This document shows positions 17,917 through 26,119 of a stretch of DNA of 64,000 nucleotides, piece after piece. The translations under genes and the position numbers were made by a program. Source of the DNA: Pseudomonas fluorescens. GTDB taxonomy: Bacteria; Pseudomonadota; Gammaproteobacteria; Pseudomonadales; Pseudomonadaceae. The number at the start of each line of letters is the position of its first letter. Position 1 is the stretch's first letter. The stretch covers positions 244,394 to 308,393 of the forward strand of contig NZ_MSDF01000007.1 in the NCBI RefSeq assembly GCF_002022275.1, in the 5' to 3' direction. The notes under the pieces were generated by a model, which was not told the origin of the DNA, searched no databases, and worked only from the letters and a program-made list of their open reading frames with translations.

Positions 17917-18765
17917 CTACTCAGGGAAGTCCGCGCCCTCAGTCACTTCAGCCCACGCGTTAAAATCAGTACTCAATGCGTCGACTTTGACGCGTGCAAA
18001 CCCCAGTGCGGCCTTGCCCAACAGCAAGCGCAAAGGCGGTTGTTCGGCCTCCACCGCCTGAACAATGGCAAGCGCTGCGCGCACCGGGTCACCCGGCTGT
18101 TTGCCGCTGTAGCTGCGCACACGGCTGGTACGTGCCGCCGCTGTCTCGCGGTAGTCGTCGATAGCCTGTGGGGCTTCGTTGGCAGAACGGCCAGCCCAGT
18201 CAGTACGGAATGGGCCCGGTTCGACCAGCAACACGTTAATGCCCAGCGGAGTAACTTCCTGGGAGAGCGCTTCGGATAAACCTTCCACGGCGAACTTGGT
18301 GGCGTTGTAGAAGCTCAAGGATGGAAACGCAGCAATCCCGCCCACCGAAGAAATATTCACCACGGTGCCCGAGCGACGCGCACGCATACCCGGCAACACG
18401 GCGCGGGTCATGGCGCCAAGGCCCCAGAAGTTGATCTCGAACATGCGGCGCACTTCGTCCAGGTCGCTTTCTTCGAACGCGCCGAAGTAGCCGATACCGG
18501 CGTTGTTAACCAGCACATCGATGTGCCCGAAATGCGCTTGAGCCGCTTGCACCGCCGCCTCGACCTGGGTTGGGTCGGTCACGTCCAGCGCGAGTACCAG
18601 CGCGTTGTTTTCATGGCCGGCGACAATGTCCTCAACCTGCTGCGGATTGCGTGCAGTGACCACCGTCGGGTAACCGAGGCTCAGCGTGTGCAACGCCAAT
18701 TGGCGCCCGAAGCCGGTGGAACAACCGGTGATAAACCAGACTGGCTTTGCAGTTGAATCAGTCAT
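17917..18765 (-). CDS. SDR-family oxidoreductase
   Basis: A 282-aa classical SDR: TGCSTGFGRQLA near the N-terminus, NNAGIGYFG, active-site NISSVGG and YNATK with the catalytic pair. The family resembles retinol/17-beta-hydroxysteroid-like SDRs common in Pseudomonas, and the substrate is unknown. I set the start at the ATG at 18765, since the longer open frame runs into the divergent LysR gene. It is divergent from that regulator (97 bp between starts), which probably controls it. Confidence 0.92.
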   Translation of the reverse strand: MTDSTAKPVWFITGCSTGFGRQLALHTLSLGYPTVVTARNPQQVEDIVAGHENNALVLALDVTDPTQVEAAVQAAQAHFGHIDVLVNNAGIGYFGAFEESDLDEVRRMFEINFWGLGAMTRAVLPGMRARRSGTVVNISSVGGIAAFPSLSFYNATKFAVEGLSEALSQEVTPLGINVLLVEPGPFRTDWAGRSANEAPQAIDDYRETAAARTSRVRSYSGKQPGDPVRAALAIVQAVEAEQPPLRLLLGKAALGFARVKVDALSTDFNAWAEVTEGADFPE

Positions 18766-18862
18766 GAAAAGGCCTTCTTCGTGGGTGTGAAAAAAGTATG
18801 CGCGCAGGCGTTCTTGTGAAAAAGATGCATAATCCACAAGCCCCTTTCGGAAAAACCACACA

Positions 18863-19759
18863 ATGGACACGCCTGATTTCCAGCAATTACGCCTGTTCCT
18901 GCAAGTCGCACGCGCCAAGAGCTTCACCCAGGCCGCCGATGCGGTGAGCCTGTCGGTTTCCACGGTGAGCCAGAGAGTGGGCGCCCTCGAGAAACAGTTG
19001 GGCGTGCGCCTGCTTAACCGCACCACCCGCAGCGTCAGCCTGACCGAGGCCGGTGCGCAACTGCTGGAAAAAATCACCCCGCTGCTGGAAGAGCTGGAGA
19101 CCAGTTTGCACAGCGTCGCCGCCGCCACCGTCGAGGCCAGCGGCACGTTGCGCCTCAACGTGCCCTCCACCGCCAGCCGCATGGTGCTGCAACCCTTGCT
19201 CCAGGGGTTCTTGCGCAAGCACCCCGGGATCAATCTGGAAGTTGCGGTGGATAATGCGTTGGTGGACATCGTCGCGCAGGGCTTTGACGCGGGCATCCGC
19301 TACGACCACGTGCTGGCCGAGGACATGGTGGTGATTCCGGTGGCCAGGCAGCTGCGCTTCGTCATCGTTGCCACGCCGGGCTACCTGCTCGGGCGCACGC
19401 CGCCCACCCATCCCCACGATTTGCTCCAGCACGAGTGCGTCAACTACCGCAGCGCGCAAACCGGCCTGATGCACCGCTGGGATTTTGAAAAAGACGGCAA
19501 GCCGCTGCGGGTCACGGTCAAAGGGCGGCTGGCGACCAATGACATCGAATTGATGATCCGCGGTGCGCTGGACGGTTTTGGCTTCGCCTATGTGGCGCGC
19601 TCGAGCGTCGAGCCGCAGTTGCAATCCGGCCAATTGGTGGAAGTATTGGGTGACTGGATCACCCACAGCGCGTTGTATCTGTATTACTTCAACCGCAGCA
19701 ACACGCCGAAAAAACTGCGTGTGTTTATCGACTACCTACAGGAACAGCTCGGTGCCTGA
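18863..19759 (+). CDS. LysR-family transcriptional regulator
   Basis: A 298-aa LysR regulator with the HTH segment SFTQAADAVSLSVSTVSQRV at residues about 17-36 and the usual effector domain. It belongs to the subgroup often paired with SDR or quinone-reductase genes. The divergent SDR at 17917-18765 is its likely target. Confidence 0.93.
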   Translation: MDTPDFQQLRLFLQVARAKSFTQAADAVSLSVSTVSQRVGALEKQLGVRLLNRTTRSVSLTEAGAQLLEKITPLLEELETSLHSVAAATVEASGTLRLNVPSTASRMVLQPLLQGFLRKHPGINLEVAVDNALVDIVAQGFDAGIRYDHVLAEDMVVIPVARQLRFVIVATPGYLLGRTPPTHPHDLLQHECVNYRSAQTGLMHRWDFEKDGKPLRVTVKGRLATNDIELMIRGALDGFGFAYVARSSVEPQLQSGQLVEVLGDWITHSALYLYYFNRSNTPKKLRVFIDYLQEQLGA

Positions 19760-19789
19760 CGCCGGCCAACTTTAAAAGCGAACCCCCAC

Positions 19790-20146
19790 ATGCTCTATCG
19801 CGTAGCCGCCGACGGCCTGGTGCTGTTCCACCTGTGCTTCATCCTGTTCGTGTTGTTCGGCGGGCTGCTGGCCCTTAAATGGCGGCGCGTGGTGTGGCTG
19901 CACTTGCCCGCCGTAGCCTGGGGTGTGGCCGTGGAAGTGTTCCACCTGCCCTGCCCGCTGACCCGTTGGGAAAACCTGATGCGCCACCTCGCCGGGCAGG
20001 ACGGTTATGGCGGCGGTTTTATCGAGCATTACATCCTTACGCTGATCTACCCGGCCGGGCTGACCCCGAACATTCAACTGGTGCTCGGGGCCGTGGTGGT
20101 GCTGATCAACGTGGCGGTGTATGTGCACCTGATCAGGCGGGCTTAG
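19790..20146 (+). CDS. DUF2784 membrane protein
   Basis: A small 118-aa inner-membrane protein with about three hydrophobic helices (LVLFHLCFILFVLFGGLLAL, the segment around WLHLPAVAWGVAVEVF, and the C-terminal LVLGAVVVLINVAVYVHLI). The conserved CPLTRWEN motif and GFIEHY segment are typical of DUF2784. Function is unknown. Its last 14 bp overlap the convergent epimerase-like gene. Confidence 0.88.
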   Translation: MLYRVAADGLVLFHLCFILFVLFGGLLALKWRRVVWLHLPAVAWGVAVEVFHLPCPLTRWENLMRHLAGQDGYGGGFIEHYILTLIYPAGLTPNIQLVLGAVVVLINVAVYVHLIRRA

Positions 20147-21101
20147 GCAGGCAACCCAGACCGCTCAGCGTGGCCTCGACCGCTTGTTCCAGCGGCGTGT
20201 GGGGTTCTCTGCCGAGCACCTCGACCAAGCGCGTGTTATCCATGCGCAACGGCGTGTTCCACAGGTAACGCATCTCCTGCAGTTCGCGGAAGGTCACCAC
20301 AAAAGGCGCTGCCAGTTTCAACAGCCACCAGGGGAAACGGCCTACGCCGGGTTGCTGGCCGGTCCTGCGCAACACTACCCGCTGGATCGCCCGGCTCATC
20401 TGAGTGCCATCGGTGTCTTCATGCCCCGCCATATGAAAGCACGCGAAGGCGTCGAGGCTGGCGCGGCGCGCCAATAGTTCGACCATCGTGCGTGCCACAT
20501 CCGGCAGGTACGCCCATTGATGCGTCAGGCCCGGCGCGCCCGGATAACTGATGGTGTGCACCGGTTTGCCGGGTTTGACCAAACCCTGGGAGAACCAGCT
20601 GTTTGCAGCCTTGCCACCAAAAAAGTCGCCGGCGCGCACGATCAAAACCCGTGCGCCCTGGCGGGACGCCGCCTCCAGGCGCTGCTCCAGTTGCACCCGA
20701 ATCGCGCCCTTACGCGTTTGCGGGTGCTGCGGCGAGTCTTCGTGCAACACAGGAAACGCATCCGGCCCAAAGTTGTAGACCGTGCCGGGCAGCACGATGG
20801 TCGCGCCCTCGGCGATGGCCGCCGCGATGGTGTTGTCGATCATCGGCAGCACCAACTCGGCCCAGTTGCGATAACCCGGCGGGTTGACGGCGTGGACGAT
20901 CACCGTGCAGCCACGGGCGGCGGCGAGCACCGCTTCGCGGTCAAGCGCATCACCCTTGAGCCAGGTAAAAGCCGCATTCGCGCTGCGTGCCTTATCCACG
21001 TCCCGGGTCAACGCACACACCTCCCAGCCTGCCGCACTCAACTGCCGCGCCACTTCGCCACCAATCCCGCCCGTTGCCCCCAATACCAGTACTTTGCTCA
21101 T
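20133..21101 (-). CDS. NAD(P)-binding epimerase/NmrA-like protein
   Basis: A 322-aa extended SDR with the N-terminal Rossmann motif GATGGIGGEVA and a VYNFGPD segment where extended SDRs normally carry YxxxK, so the classical Lys is not evident. Such proteins are NAD(P)-dependent epimerases, reductases or redox sensors. I chose the ATG at 21101 because it opens directly on SKVLVLGATGG. It is divergent from a LysR regulator (98 bp gap), its probable controller. Confidence 0.88.
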   Translation of the reverse strand: MSKVLVLGATGGIGGEVARQLSAAGWEVCALTRDVDKARSANAAFTWLKGDALDREAVLAAARGCTVIVHAVNPPGYRNWAELVLPMIDNTIAAAIAEGATIVLPGTVYNFGPDAFPVLHEDSPQHPQTRKGAIRVQLEQRLEAASRQGARVLIVRAGDFFGGKAANSWFSQGLVKPGKPVHTISYPGAPGLTHQWAYLPDVARTMVELLARRASLDAFACFHMAGHEDTDGTQMSRAIQRVVLRRTGQQPGVGRFPWWLLKLAAPFVVTFRELQEMRYLWNTPLRMDNTRLVEVLGREPHTPLEQAVEATLSGLGCLPKPA

Positions 21102-21198
21102 CGCCGTCTCCCACACCTGTTTGTTGTTGAGGCCAGTGTGCGCGCGGCCCTGCTATAGATAAATTGCCGAAGAGCGCCCAGCCGCTATACATTTATGC

Positions 21199-22089
21199 AT
21201 GGCATTGAATATTGGATGGGAGCTTTACCGGTCATTCCTCGGTGTACTCAAGGAAGGATCGCTGTCGGGGGCCGCACGGTTGCTCGGCATCACACAGCCC
21301 ACGGTCGGTCGGCATATTGCTGCGCTGGAAGCCGCGCTGGGCGTGGTGCTGTTCACGCGTTCGCCGCAAGGGTTACTGCCCACTGCCGTCGCGCACACGT
21401 TGCGCGACCACGCCGAAACCATGGAACGTACCGCCGCCGCGCTGGAACGCGCCGCTTCATCCCAGGGCGACGACGTGCGCGGCGTGGTGCGCATCTCTGC
21501 CAGTGAGGTGGTCGGCGTTGAAGTGCTGCCGCCGATCCTCACCCAACTGCGCCGCCAGCACCCCCAACTGAAAGTCGAACTGACCCTCACCAACCGCCTC
21601 AGCGACCTGCTGCAACTGGAAGCCGACATCGCCGTGCGCATGGTCCGCCCCAGCCAGGAACAACTGCTGGCGCGGCGCATCGGCCTGATCGAGGTCGGCC
21701 TGCACGCCCGCGACGACTACCTGCAACAACACGGCATGCCCCTTCACATGCAGGACCTGGCGGGCCATTCGGTCATTGGTTTCGATCAGGAAAACGCCTT
21801 CATCCGCAGCCTGGCGATCAAGGGCTTTGAACGCAGCGCTTTCGCCCTCAGCAGCGACAGCGATCTCGCACAGTTGGCCTTGATCCGCGCCGGCGCGGGT
21901 ATCGGCGGCTGCCAGGTGCAACTCGCCAAGCGCGACCCGCGTTTGCGGCGGGTGCTGCCGGAGGGTTTTGCATTGAAACTGGACACGTGGGTGACCATGC
22001 ACGAAGACCTGCGCAACAGCCCGCGCTGCCGGGTGACCTTTGATGCGCTGGTCGACGGTTTGCTGCGTTACGTACAGGAACCGTCTTAG
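21199..22089 (+). CDS. LysR-family transcriptional regulator
   Basis: A 296-aa LysR regulator. The HTH (GSLSGAARLLGITQPTVGRH, residues about 18-37) is followed by the linker helix and effector domain. It belongs to the compact group whose genes sit opposite oxidoreductases; here the neighbour is the NmrA/epimerase-like gene transcribed away from it. Confidence 0.93.
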   Translation: MALNIGWELYRSFLGVLKEGSLSGAARLLGITQPTVGRHIAALEAALGVVLFTRSPQGLLPTAVAHTLRDHAETMERTAAALERAASSQGDDVRGVVRISASEVVGVEVLPPILTQLRRQHPQLKVELTLTNRLSDLLQLEADIAVRMVRPSQEQLLARRIGLIEVGLHARDDYLQQHGMPLHMQDLAGHSVIGFDQENAFIRSLAIKGFERSAFALSSDSDLAQLALIRAGAGIGGCQVQLAKRDPRLRRVLPEGFALKLDTWVTMHEDLRNSPRCRVTFDALVDGLLRYVQEPS

Positions 22090-22128
22090 GGGAAACGAGC
22101 AAAGGCCAAATTAAACCGCTGAAAAGCG

Positions 22129-22896
22129 CTACCGGCCGCCGTCCACGCTCAGGATTTGCCCGGTCACCCAATTGCCCCAATCGGAGGCGAAGTACAGCAC
22201 CGCGTGGGCAATGTCTTCGGCAGAACCCAACCGGCGCAACGCGATGTTTTGCAGCAAGCGCTGCTGCCCGTCCTCCTGCATCGCCTCCCACTGGCGCTCG
22301 GTCGCCGCGTTGCTGCGCACAAACCCCGGCGCGACGTTATTGACCGTGATATTCCACGGGCCCAGCTCATGGGCCAGTTGGCGCGTCAGGCCGATTTGCC
22401 CGGACTTGGCACTGGCGTAGGCCTGAATGCCCGTCAGGCTGACCTGCAAACCCGCGCGGCTGGAGATGTTGACGATGCGCCCGAAGCCTTGCTGCTTCAT
22501 CGAGCTGACCGCCGCGCGCGACATCAGAAACGCGCCGGTCAGGTTGACGTCGACAATCGCCTGCCATTGTTTGAGCGTCACCGTTTCCAGGGGCTGGCCG
22601 GTTTGCCCGACCACACCACCGGCGTTGTTGACCAGCGTATCGACCTGCCACTGCTCGGCCTCAAGCCGGCTGAACAGCCGCGCGATCGCGTCCTCATCCG
22701 ACACATCCAGCACTTCGGCACGGCAGTGCTCGCCGCACAATTGGGCAGTCTGTTCCACGCCTTCTTGCTGGATATCGCAGGCAATGACCCGCGCGCCGCG
22801 CTGGCTGAATGCCTGGCAAATCGCCCGGCCGAAACCATGGGCGGCACCGGTCACAAGGACCTGGCGCCGGGAGAAATCAAACGGTTCGGCGTTCAT
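22129..22896 (-). CDS. SDR-family oxidoreductase, last gene of a four-gene operon
   Basis: A 255-aa classical SDR: TGAAHGFGRAI near residue 17, NNAGGVVG near 92, NISSRAG and YASAKSGQIG with the catalytic Tyr/Lys, and C-terminal LSVDGGR. It overlaps the ketopantoate-reductase-like gene by 4 nt and ends the leftward operon GntR, creatininase, PanE-like, SDR. The context suggests oxidation or reduction of an intermediate from the amide compound handled by this locus, which is an inference. Confidence 0.92.
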   Translation of the reverse strand: MNAEPFDFSRRQVLVTGAAHGFGRAICQAFSQRGARVIACDIQQEGVEQTAQLCGEHCRAEVLDVSDEDAIARLFSRLEAEQWQVDTLVNNAGGVVGQTGQPLETVTLKQWQAIVDVNLTGAFLMSRAAVSSMKQQGFGRIVNISSRAGLQVSLTGIQAYASAKSGQIGLTRQLAHELGPWNITVNNVAPGFVRSNAATERQWEAMQEDGQQRLLQNIALRRLGSAEDIAHAVLYFASDWGNWVTGQILSVDGGR

Positions 22897-23951
22897 CGGC
22901 GGGCTCCTGCAACAGCGGCGGTGTCGGCCAACAAGGCCAGGGTGTCGAGTGATTGCGGGCGCAGGCCTTGCTCCACATCGTGGATCAGCTCGACCAGGCG
23001 GCGCGTCACCGGCAGGTCGAGGCCATGGGTGGCGCCGATGGTGATGGCCGGGGCGATTTGCGCGTCGATTTCCGTCTTGCGTTTGTGCACCGCGAGGTCG
23101 CGCCAGATACCCGAGTGGGATTTCAACGAACGCCGGTTGTGCGCAACCATGTCGTCGAAGGATTGGGCGGTGCGCTGGGCGCTGGCGTCGAGAGCAAAGG
23201 CCGACGGGTCAAAGCCGTCGAAGGTCTGCAAGGTAACCCCTTCAGCAGCGGCTACCGAGGCGATTTCGCGCGCCAGCGCAGTCAGCACCGGGCGAAAGGC
23301 GGGCATGGCCAACACATCGGCGATGCTGTCGTCGGTCAATGCCGTGGCAAACAGTTGCGCGCCGTAGATCAACTTCGCCCACAGGTAGCCCCAGATATTC
23401 GGGGTCAGCACCGCCGCGCTGTCGAAGCTCAGCAGCAAGCGATGCAACGCCTCGGTGCGCGCACGCGGCGCGCCGTCGAGTTCGCCGACCACCACCGCGC
23501 CACGCCCGCCGTAATGAATCACGCCGGGCTCAAGCAGGTCGGCGCCGAAATTCAGAAACGCACCGAGGGTGCGTTCAGCACCGATCTTCGCGGCAATCAC
23601 ATGTTCGTTGAGCCCGTTCTGCATCGACACCACGTAGCCGTCGTCGGCCAGGTGCGGCAGGATCTGCTCGATAGCGCCCGCAGTGTGGTGCGATTTGACC
23701 GCGAGGAAAATGCGTTCGAAGCGCCCTTGCAACTGTTCGGGCAACAGCGCCTGCACCTTGAAGGTACCCTCGATGAGCGGGCCGGTGATCGTCAGCCCAT
23801 TGGCGTTGATCGCCGCCACATGGGCCACGGCGTTATCCACCAGAATCACCGGCTCATCGAGTTGCACCAGAGCGGCAGCAATCGCCGCGCCTATGGCGCC
23901 AGCGCCCCAGATAACGATGGGCGCGCGGTCTTGCGGTTGAGTGTGTGGCAT
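22893..23951 (-). CDS. 2-dehydropantoate 2-reductase (ApbA/PanE) family protein
   Basis: A 352-aa two-domain NADP-dependent dehydrogenase. The N-terminal Rossmann motif is IWGAGAIGAAIA (residues about 13-24), with LAVKSHHT and SMQNGLNE in the middle and a helical C-terminal domain carrying LWAKLIYGAQ. Enzymes of this fold reduce 2-oxo acids such as ketopantoate. It is not near pan genes but lies 16 bp after a creatininase gene and 4-nt-overlapped with an SDR, so a catabolic 2-oxo or 2-hydroxy acid substrate is more likely than pantothenate synthesis. The ATG at 23951 was chosen; the longer frame would overlap the creatininase gene. Confidence 0.88.
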   Translation of the reverse strand: MPHTQPQDRAPIVIWGAGAIGAAIAAALVQLDEPVILVDNAVAHVAAINANGLTITGPLIEGTFKVQALLPEQLQGRFERIFLAVKSHHTAGAIEQILPHLADDGYVVSMQNGLNEHVIAAKIGAERTLGAFLNFGADLLEPGVIHYGGRGAVVVGELDGAPRARTEALHRLLLSFDSAAVLTPNIWGYLWAKLIYGAQLFATALTDDSIADVLAMPAFRPVLTALAREIASVAAAEGVTLQTFDGFDPSAFALDASAQRTAQSFDDMVAHNRRSLKSHSGIWRDLAVHKRKTEIDAQIAPAITIGATHGLDLPVTRRLVELIHDVEQGLRPQSLDTLALLADTAAVAGARR

Positions 23952-23967
23952 GACGGAGCGGCCTCGC

Positions 23968-24663
23968 TTACAGGGCGTTGATGATCTGCTGCACTTCGTC
24001 CACCGCCACGTCCCACAGGGCGGACATGTCTTCCTCGCTGCGCTGGTAGTAGCCGCCGTAGTTGCCATCCCCCAGAAACGCGCGAGCCTTGTTCGGGTTC
24101 ATCTTGCGCAGTTGCGCCAGGTCGATCATCGGCTTTGGCTCGGTGGGCTGGGTGACGCCCGCGAGCCGGGTCCAGGGAAAGTTTTCCATCCACGAGGCAT
24201 GGGACGCGACCGGGTCGATGGCCATGACCTTGGCCCAGGTTTTGGGCGCCGCCCACCAGTTGTGCAGCTGCACGCTCATCTCGGGGTTGCCGAGCATCCA
24301 TTCGCTGATGAAGTTCTGCGCCGGTGAGTTGCCGCCATGCCCATTCACCAGCAGCACGCGGCGAAAGCCCTGATGCTTGAGGTTGTTGAGGATGTCATTG
24401 AGCAGGCCAATGTAGGTCGACAGGCTCAGGCTGATGGTGCCGGGGAAGTCATAGAAGGTCGGCGTCATGCCGAACGGCACCACCGGAAACACCGGGATGC
24501 CGAGGCTTTGCGCCGCGTCCACCGAGACTTTTTCGGCGAGGATCGAATCCACCGACAGGCTCAGGAGCGCATGTTGTTCCGTACTGCCCAACGGCACGAT
24601 CACCCGATCGTCGGTTTCCAGGTAGCGCTCCAGTTGCTGCCAGTTCATCTCACTTATCTTCAT
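23968..24663 (-). CDS. creatininase-family amidohydrolase
   Basis: A 231-aa member of the creatininase/FAPy-deformylase fold. Metal-ligand segments are visible: PLGSTEQHALLSLSVDS near residue 25 (Glu, His and the downstream Asp) and LLVNGHGGNSP near residue 107. Family members hydrolyse cyclic or formyl amides using two metal ions. The usual G after TEQH is Ala here and the loop lacks the common GPHLPL sequence, so the substrate probably differs from creatinine. It is the second gene of the leftward operon, 34 bp after a GntR regulator. Confidence 0.88.
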   Translation of the reverse strand: MKISEMNWQQLERYLETDDRVIVPLGSTEQHALLSLSVDSILAEKVSVDAAQSLGIPVFPVVPFGMTPTFYDFPGTISLSLSTYIGLLNDILNNLKHQGFRRVLLVNGHGGNSPAQNFISEWMLGNPEMSVQLHNWWAAPKTWAKVMAIDPVASHASWMENFPWTRLAGVTQPTEPKPMIDLAQLRKMNPNKARAFLGDGNYGGYYQRSEEDMSALWDVAVDEVQQIINAL

Positions 24664-24697
24664 TTGGATCCTCAACACGGGACGATGGCGAAGCGGT

Positions 24698-25645
24698 TTA
24701 TTCCAGAAGCGGAAGCACAACCCGTTGGATATCCCCGGCATCGGGAACATGCCGGTATTCAAACGCCTGCTGGCTGGCACCGAGCTGCTGGAGCAGGTCA
24801 TCGGCGCCGGTGGCGTAGATCAGCACATCGGCCGCATGCAGTTGCGCACTCAGGTCTGCCTCGTCACGGTGGATAACCGTGACCGAGTCAACGTGGGAGG
24901 CGAAACGCTGCACGCCGCTTTTCATCAACGCGGTGAACTCCGGGAAGATCGACACCACCAGCACCTTAGCCAGGGGGTCGATGGAGGCCAGCGCGCGCCG
25001 GGTGTGTTCGGACGGGATAAAACTGATGTTGGTGATCGGCGTGCCGGGCAGCAATTGGCTGACTTCACGACGGCGGTGGGCGAAGGTCAGGATCAGGTCG
25101 GCGTCGGCGGCGCGTTGGCGCAACGCGGCGTCGTCCTGCAGCAATTGCACGGTGGTGGCTTCGATACCGGCGGCATCGCCCAGGGTGTCGGCGATGGCCA
25201 AGGCGTAGTCGCGCGAGGACTCGATAAAATTACCGACCAGCACCACGCGTTTATTGCGCTTGCTGCGCAGGCGCTCACTGAACCGCATGCTCACCAGCGC
25301 ACCGAGTTCGCTGGCGGAAATACCCATTTTCACGCCGCAATCGATCAAGGCGTCGACGCGTTCGTGCAGCTCGGTCATGCGCGCGGCGCTCAGGGCCGGC
25401 GTCACGGTGTTCTCGGCGATAAACGTACCGGAACCCGGCTTGCTGTAGATCAGGTTGGCGTCTTTCAGCTCCCGGTACACCTGGGCCACGGTCATCGGCG
25501 CCACGCCGACCTGCTCGGCCATTTCCCGCGTCGACGGCAAACGATCGCCCGGCTTGAGGGCGCCAAACGTAATGGCGTACTCGACCAGCCCGCGAAGCTG
25601 TGTGCCTAAAGGGATCGACAGGGTGCGATCCAGCTGGAAATCCAT
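24698..25645 (-). CDS. GntR-family regulator with a periplasmic-binding-like C-terminal domain
   Basis: A 315-aa protein: an N-terminal winged helix (LKPGDRLPSTREMAEQVGVA and following MTVAQVYRELKDANLI, residues about 28-65, YtrA-like) and a roughly 190-residue alpha/beta C-terminal domain starting RVVLVGNFIESSRDYA that looks like a type I binding-protein fold rather than FCD or UTRA. It heads the creatininase operon and is divergent from the peptide ABC importer, 474 bp away, so it probably senses the imported compound and controls both. The ATG at 25645 was chosen as it opens directly on the HTH. Confidence 0.87.
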   Translation of the reverse strand: MDFQLDRTLSIPLGTQLRGLVEYAITFGALKPGDRLPSTREMAEQVGVAPMTVAQVYRELKDANLIYSKPGSGTFIAENTVTPALSAARMTELHERVDALIDCGVKMGISASELGALVSMRFSERLRSKRNKRVVLVGNFIESSRDYALAIADTLGDAAGIEATTVQLLQDDAALRQRAADADLILTFAHRRREVSQLLPGTPITNISFIPSEHTRRALASIDPLAKVLVVSIFPEFTALMKSGVQRFASHVDSVTVIHRDEADLSAQLHAADVLIYATGADDLLQQLGASQQAFEYRHVPDAGDIQRVVLPLLE

Positions 25646-26119
25646 AATGCATCTCGATGTGTACTTGTTGACTATTACACTAGAACGCATTTTTTTCGGC
25701 TTTGCAACTGACGTTTTTCAGCAGGCCCGAGGCGGAGGTTTTTTTGAGATTCACCGCACGGCCGTCATGGACGACGCGCTTTATCAGCGAACGGGCGATT
25801 GGCCAAGTGCTGTTCCATTAGCGTGCACAGCTGTCTGATTTGCTCGCTAACAGCGCATAAATCATGGCTAATGCCTTTAAAATCCAGGCTCATGGCCGAA
25901 GCAGAGGGGCTGCGCCTTTTCACCGTTCACGCGAAACCTGCGTCGCGTGCACACAAATGGCACCTCATCGACGCGCGATTGCCTGGCGCCACGTTTTTAT
26001 TTGTTTCAGCGATTGACAGCCGCTGAAAACCCCTTCAATTATTGTACTAACTTACTGTTACGGATGGACGGTGAAACAGACCTGAACGGTCTTCCAGTCA
26101 ATCGTCGAGGGGCTCGCTC
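25646..26119. other. divergent regulatory region, GntR operon / ABC importer
   Basis: There is no convincing gene in these 474 bases. The stretch separates two divergent operons and is AT-richer near both ends (around 25660-25700 and 26030-26060, including ATTGTACTAACTTACTGT), so promoters and operators should lie there. I could not identify a clear palindrome or a sigma-54 promoter. Confidence 0.4.

Noticed and set aside
25799..26026. 75-codon frame in the divergent control region of the ABC/creatininase locus
   Set aside because: Weak start context, no recognisable protein features, and its position between divergent promoters makes it unlikely to be a gene.
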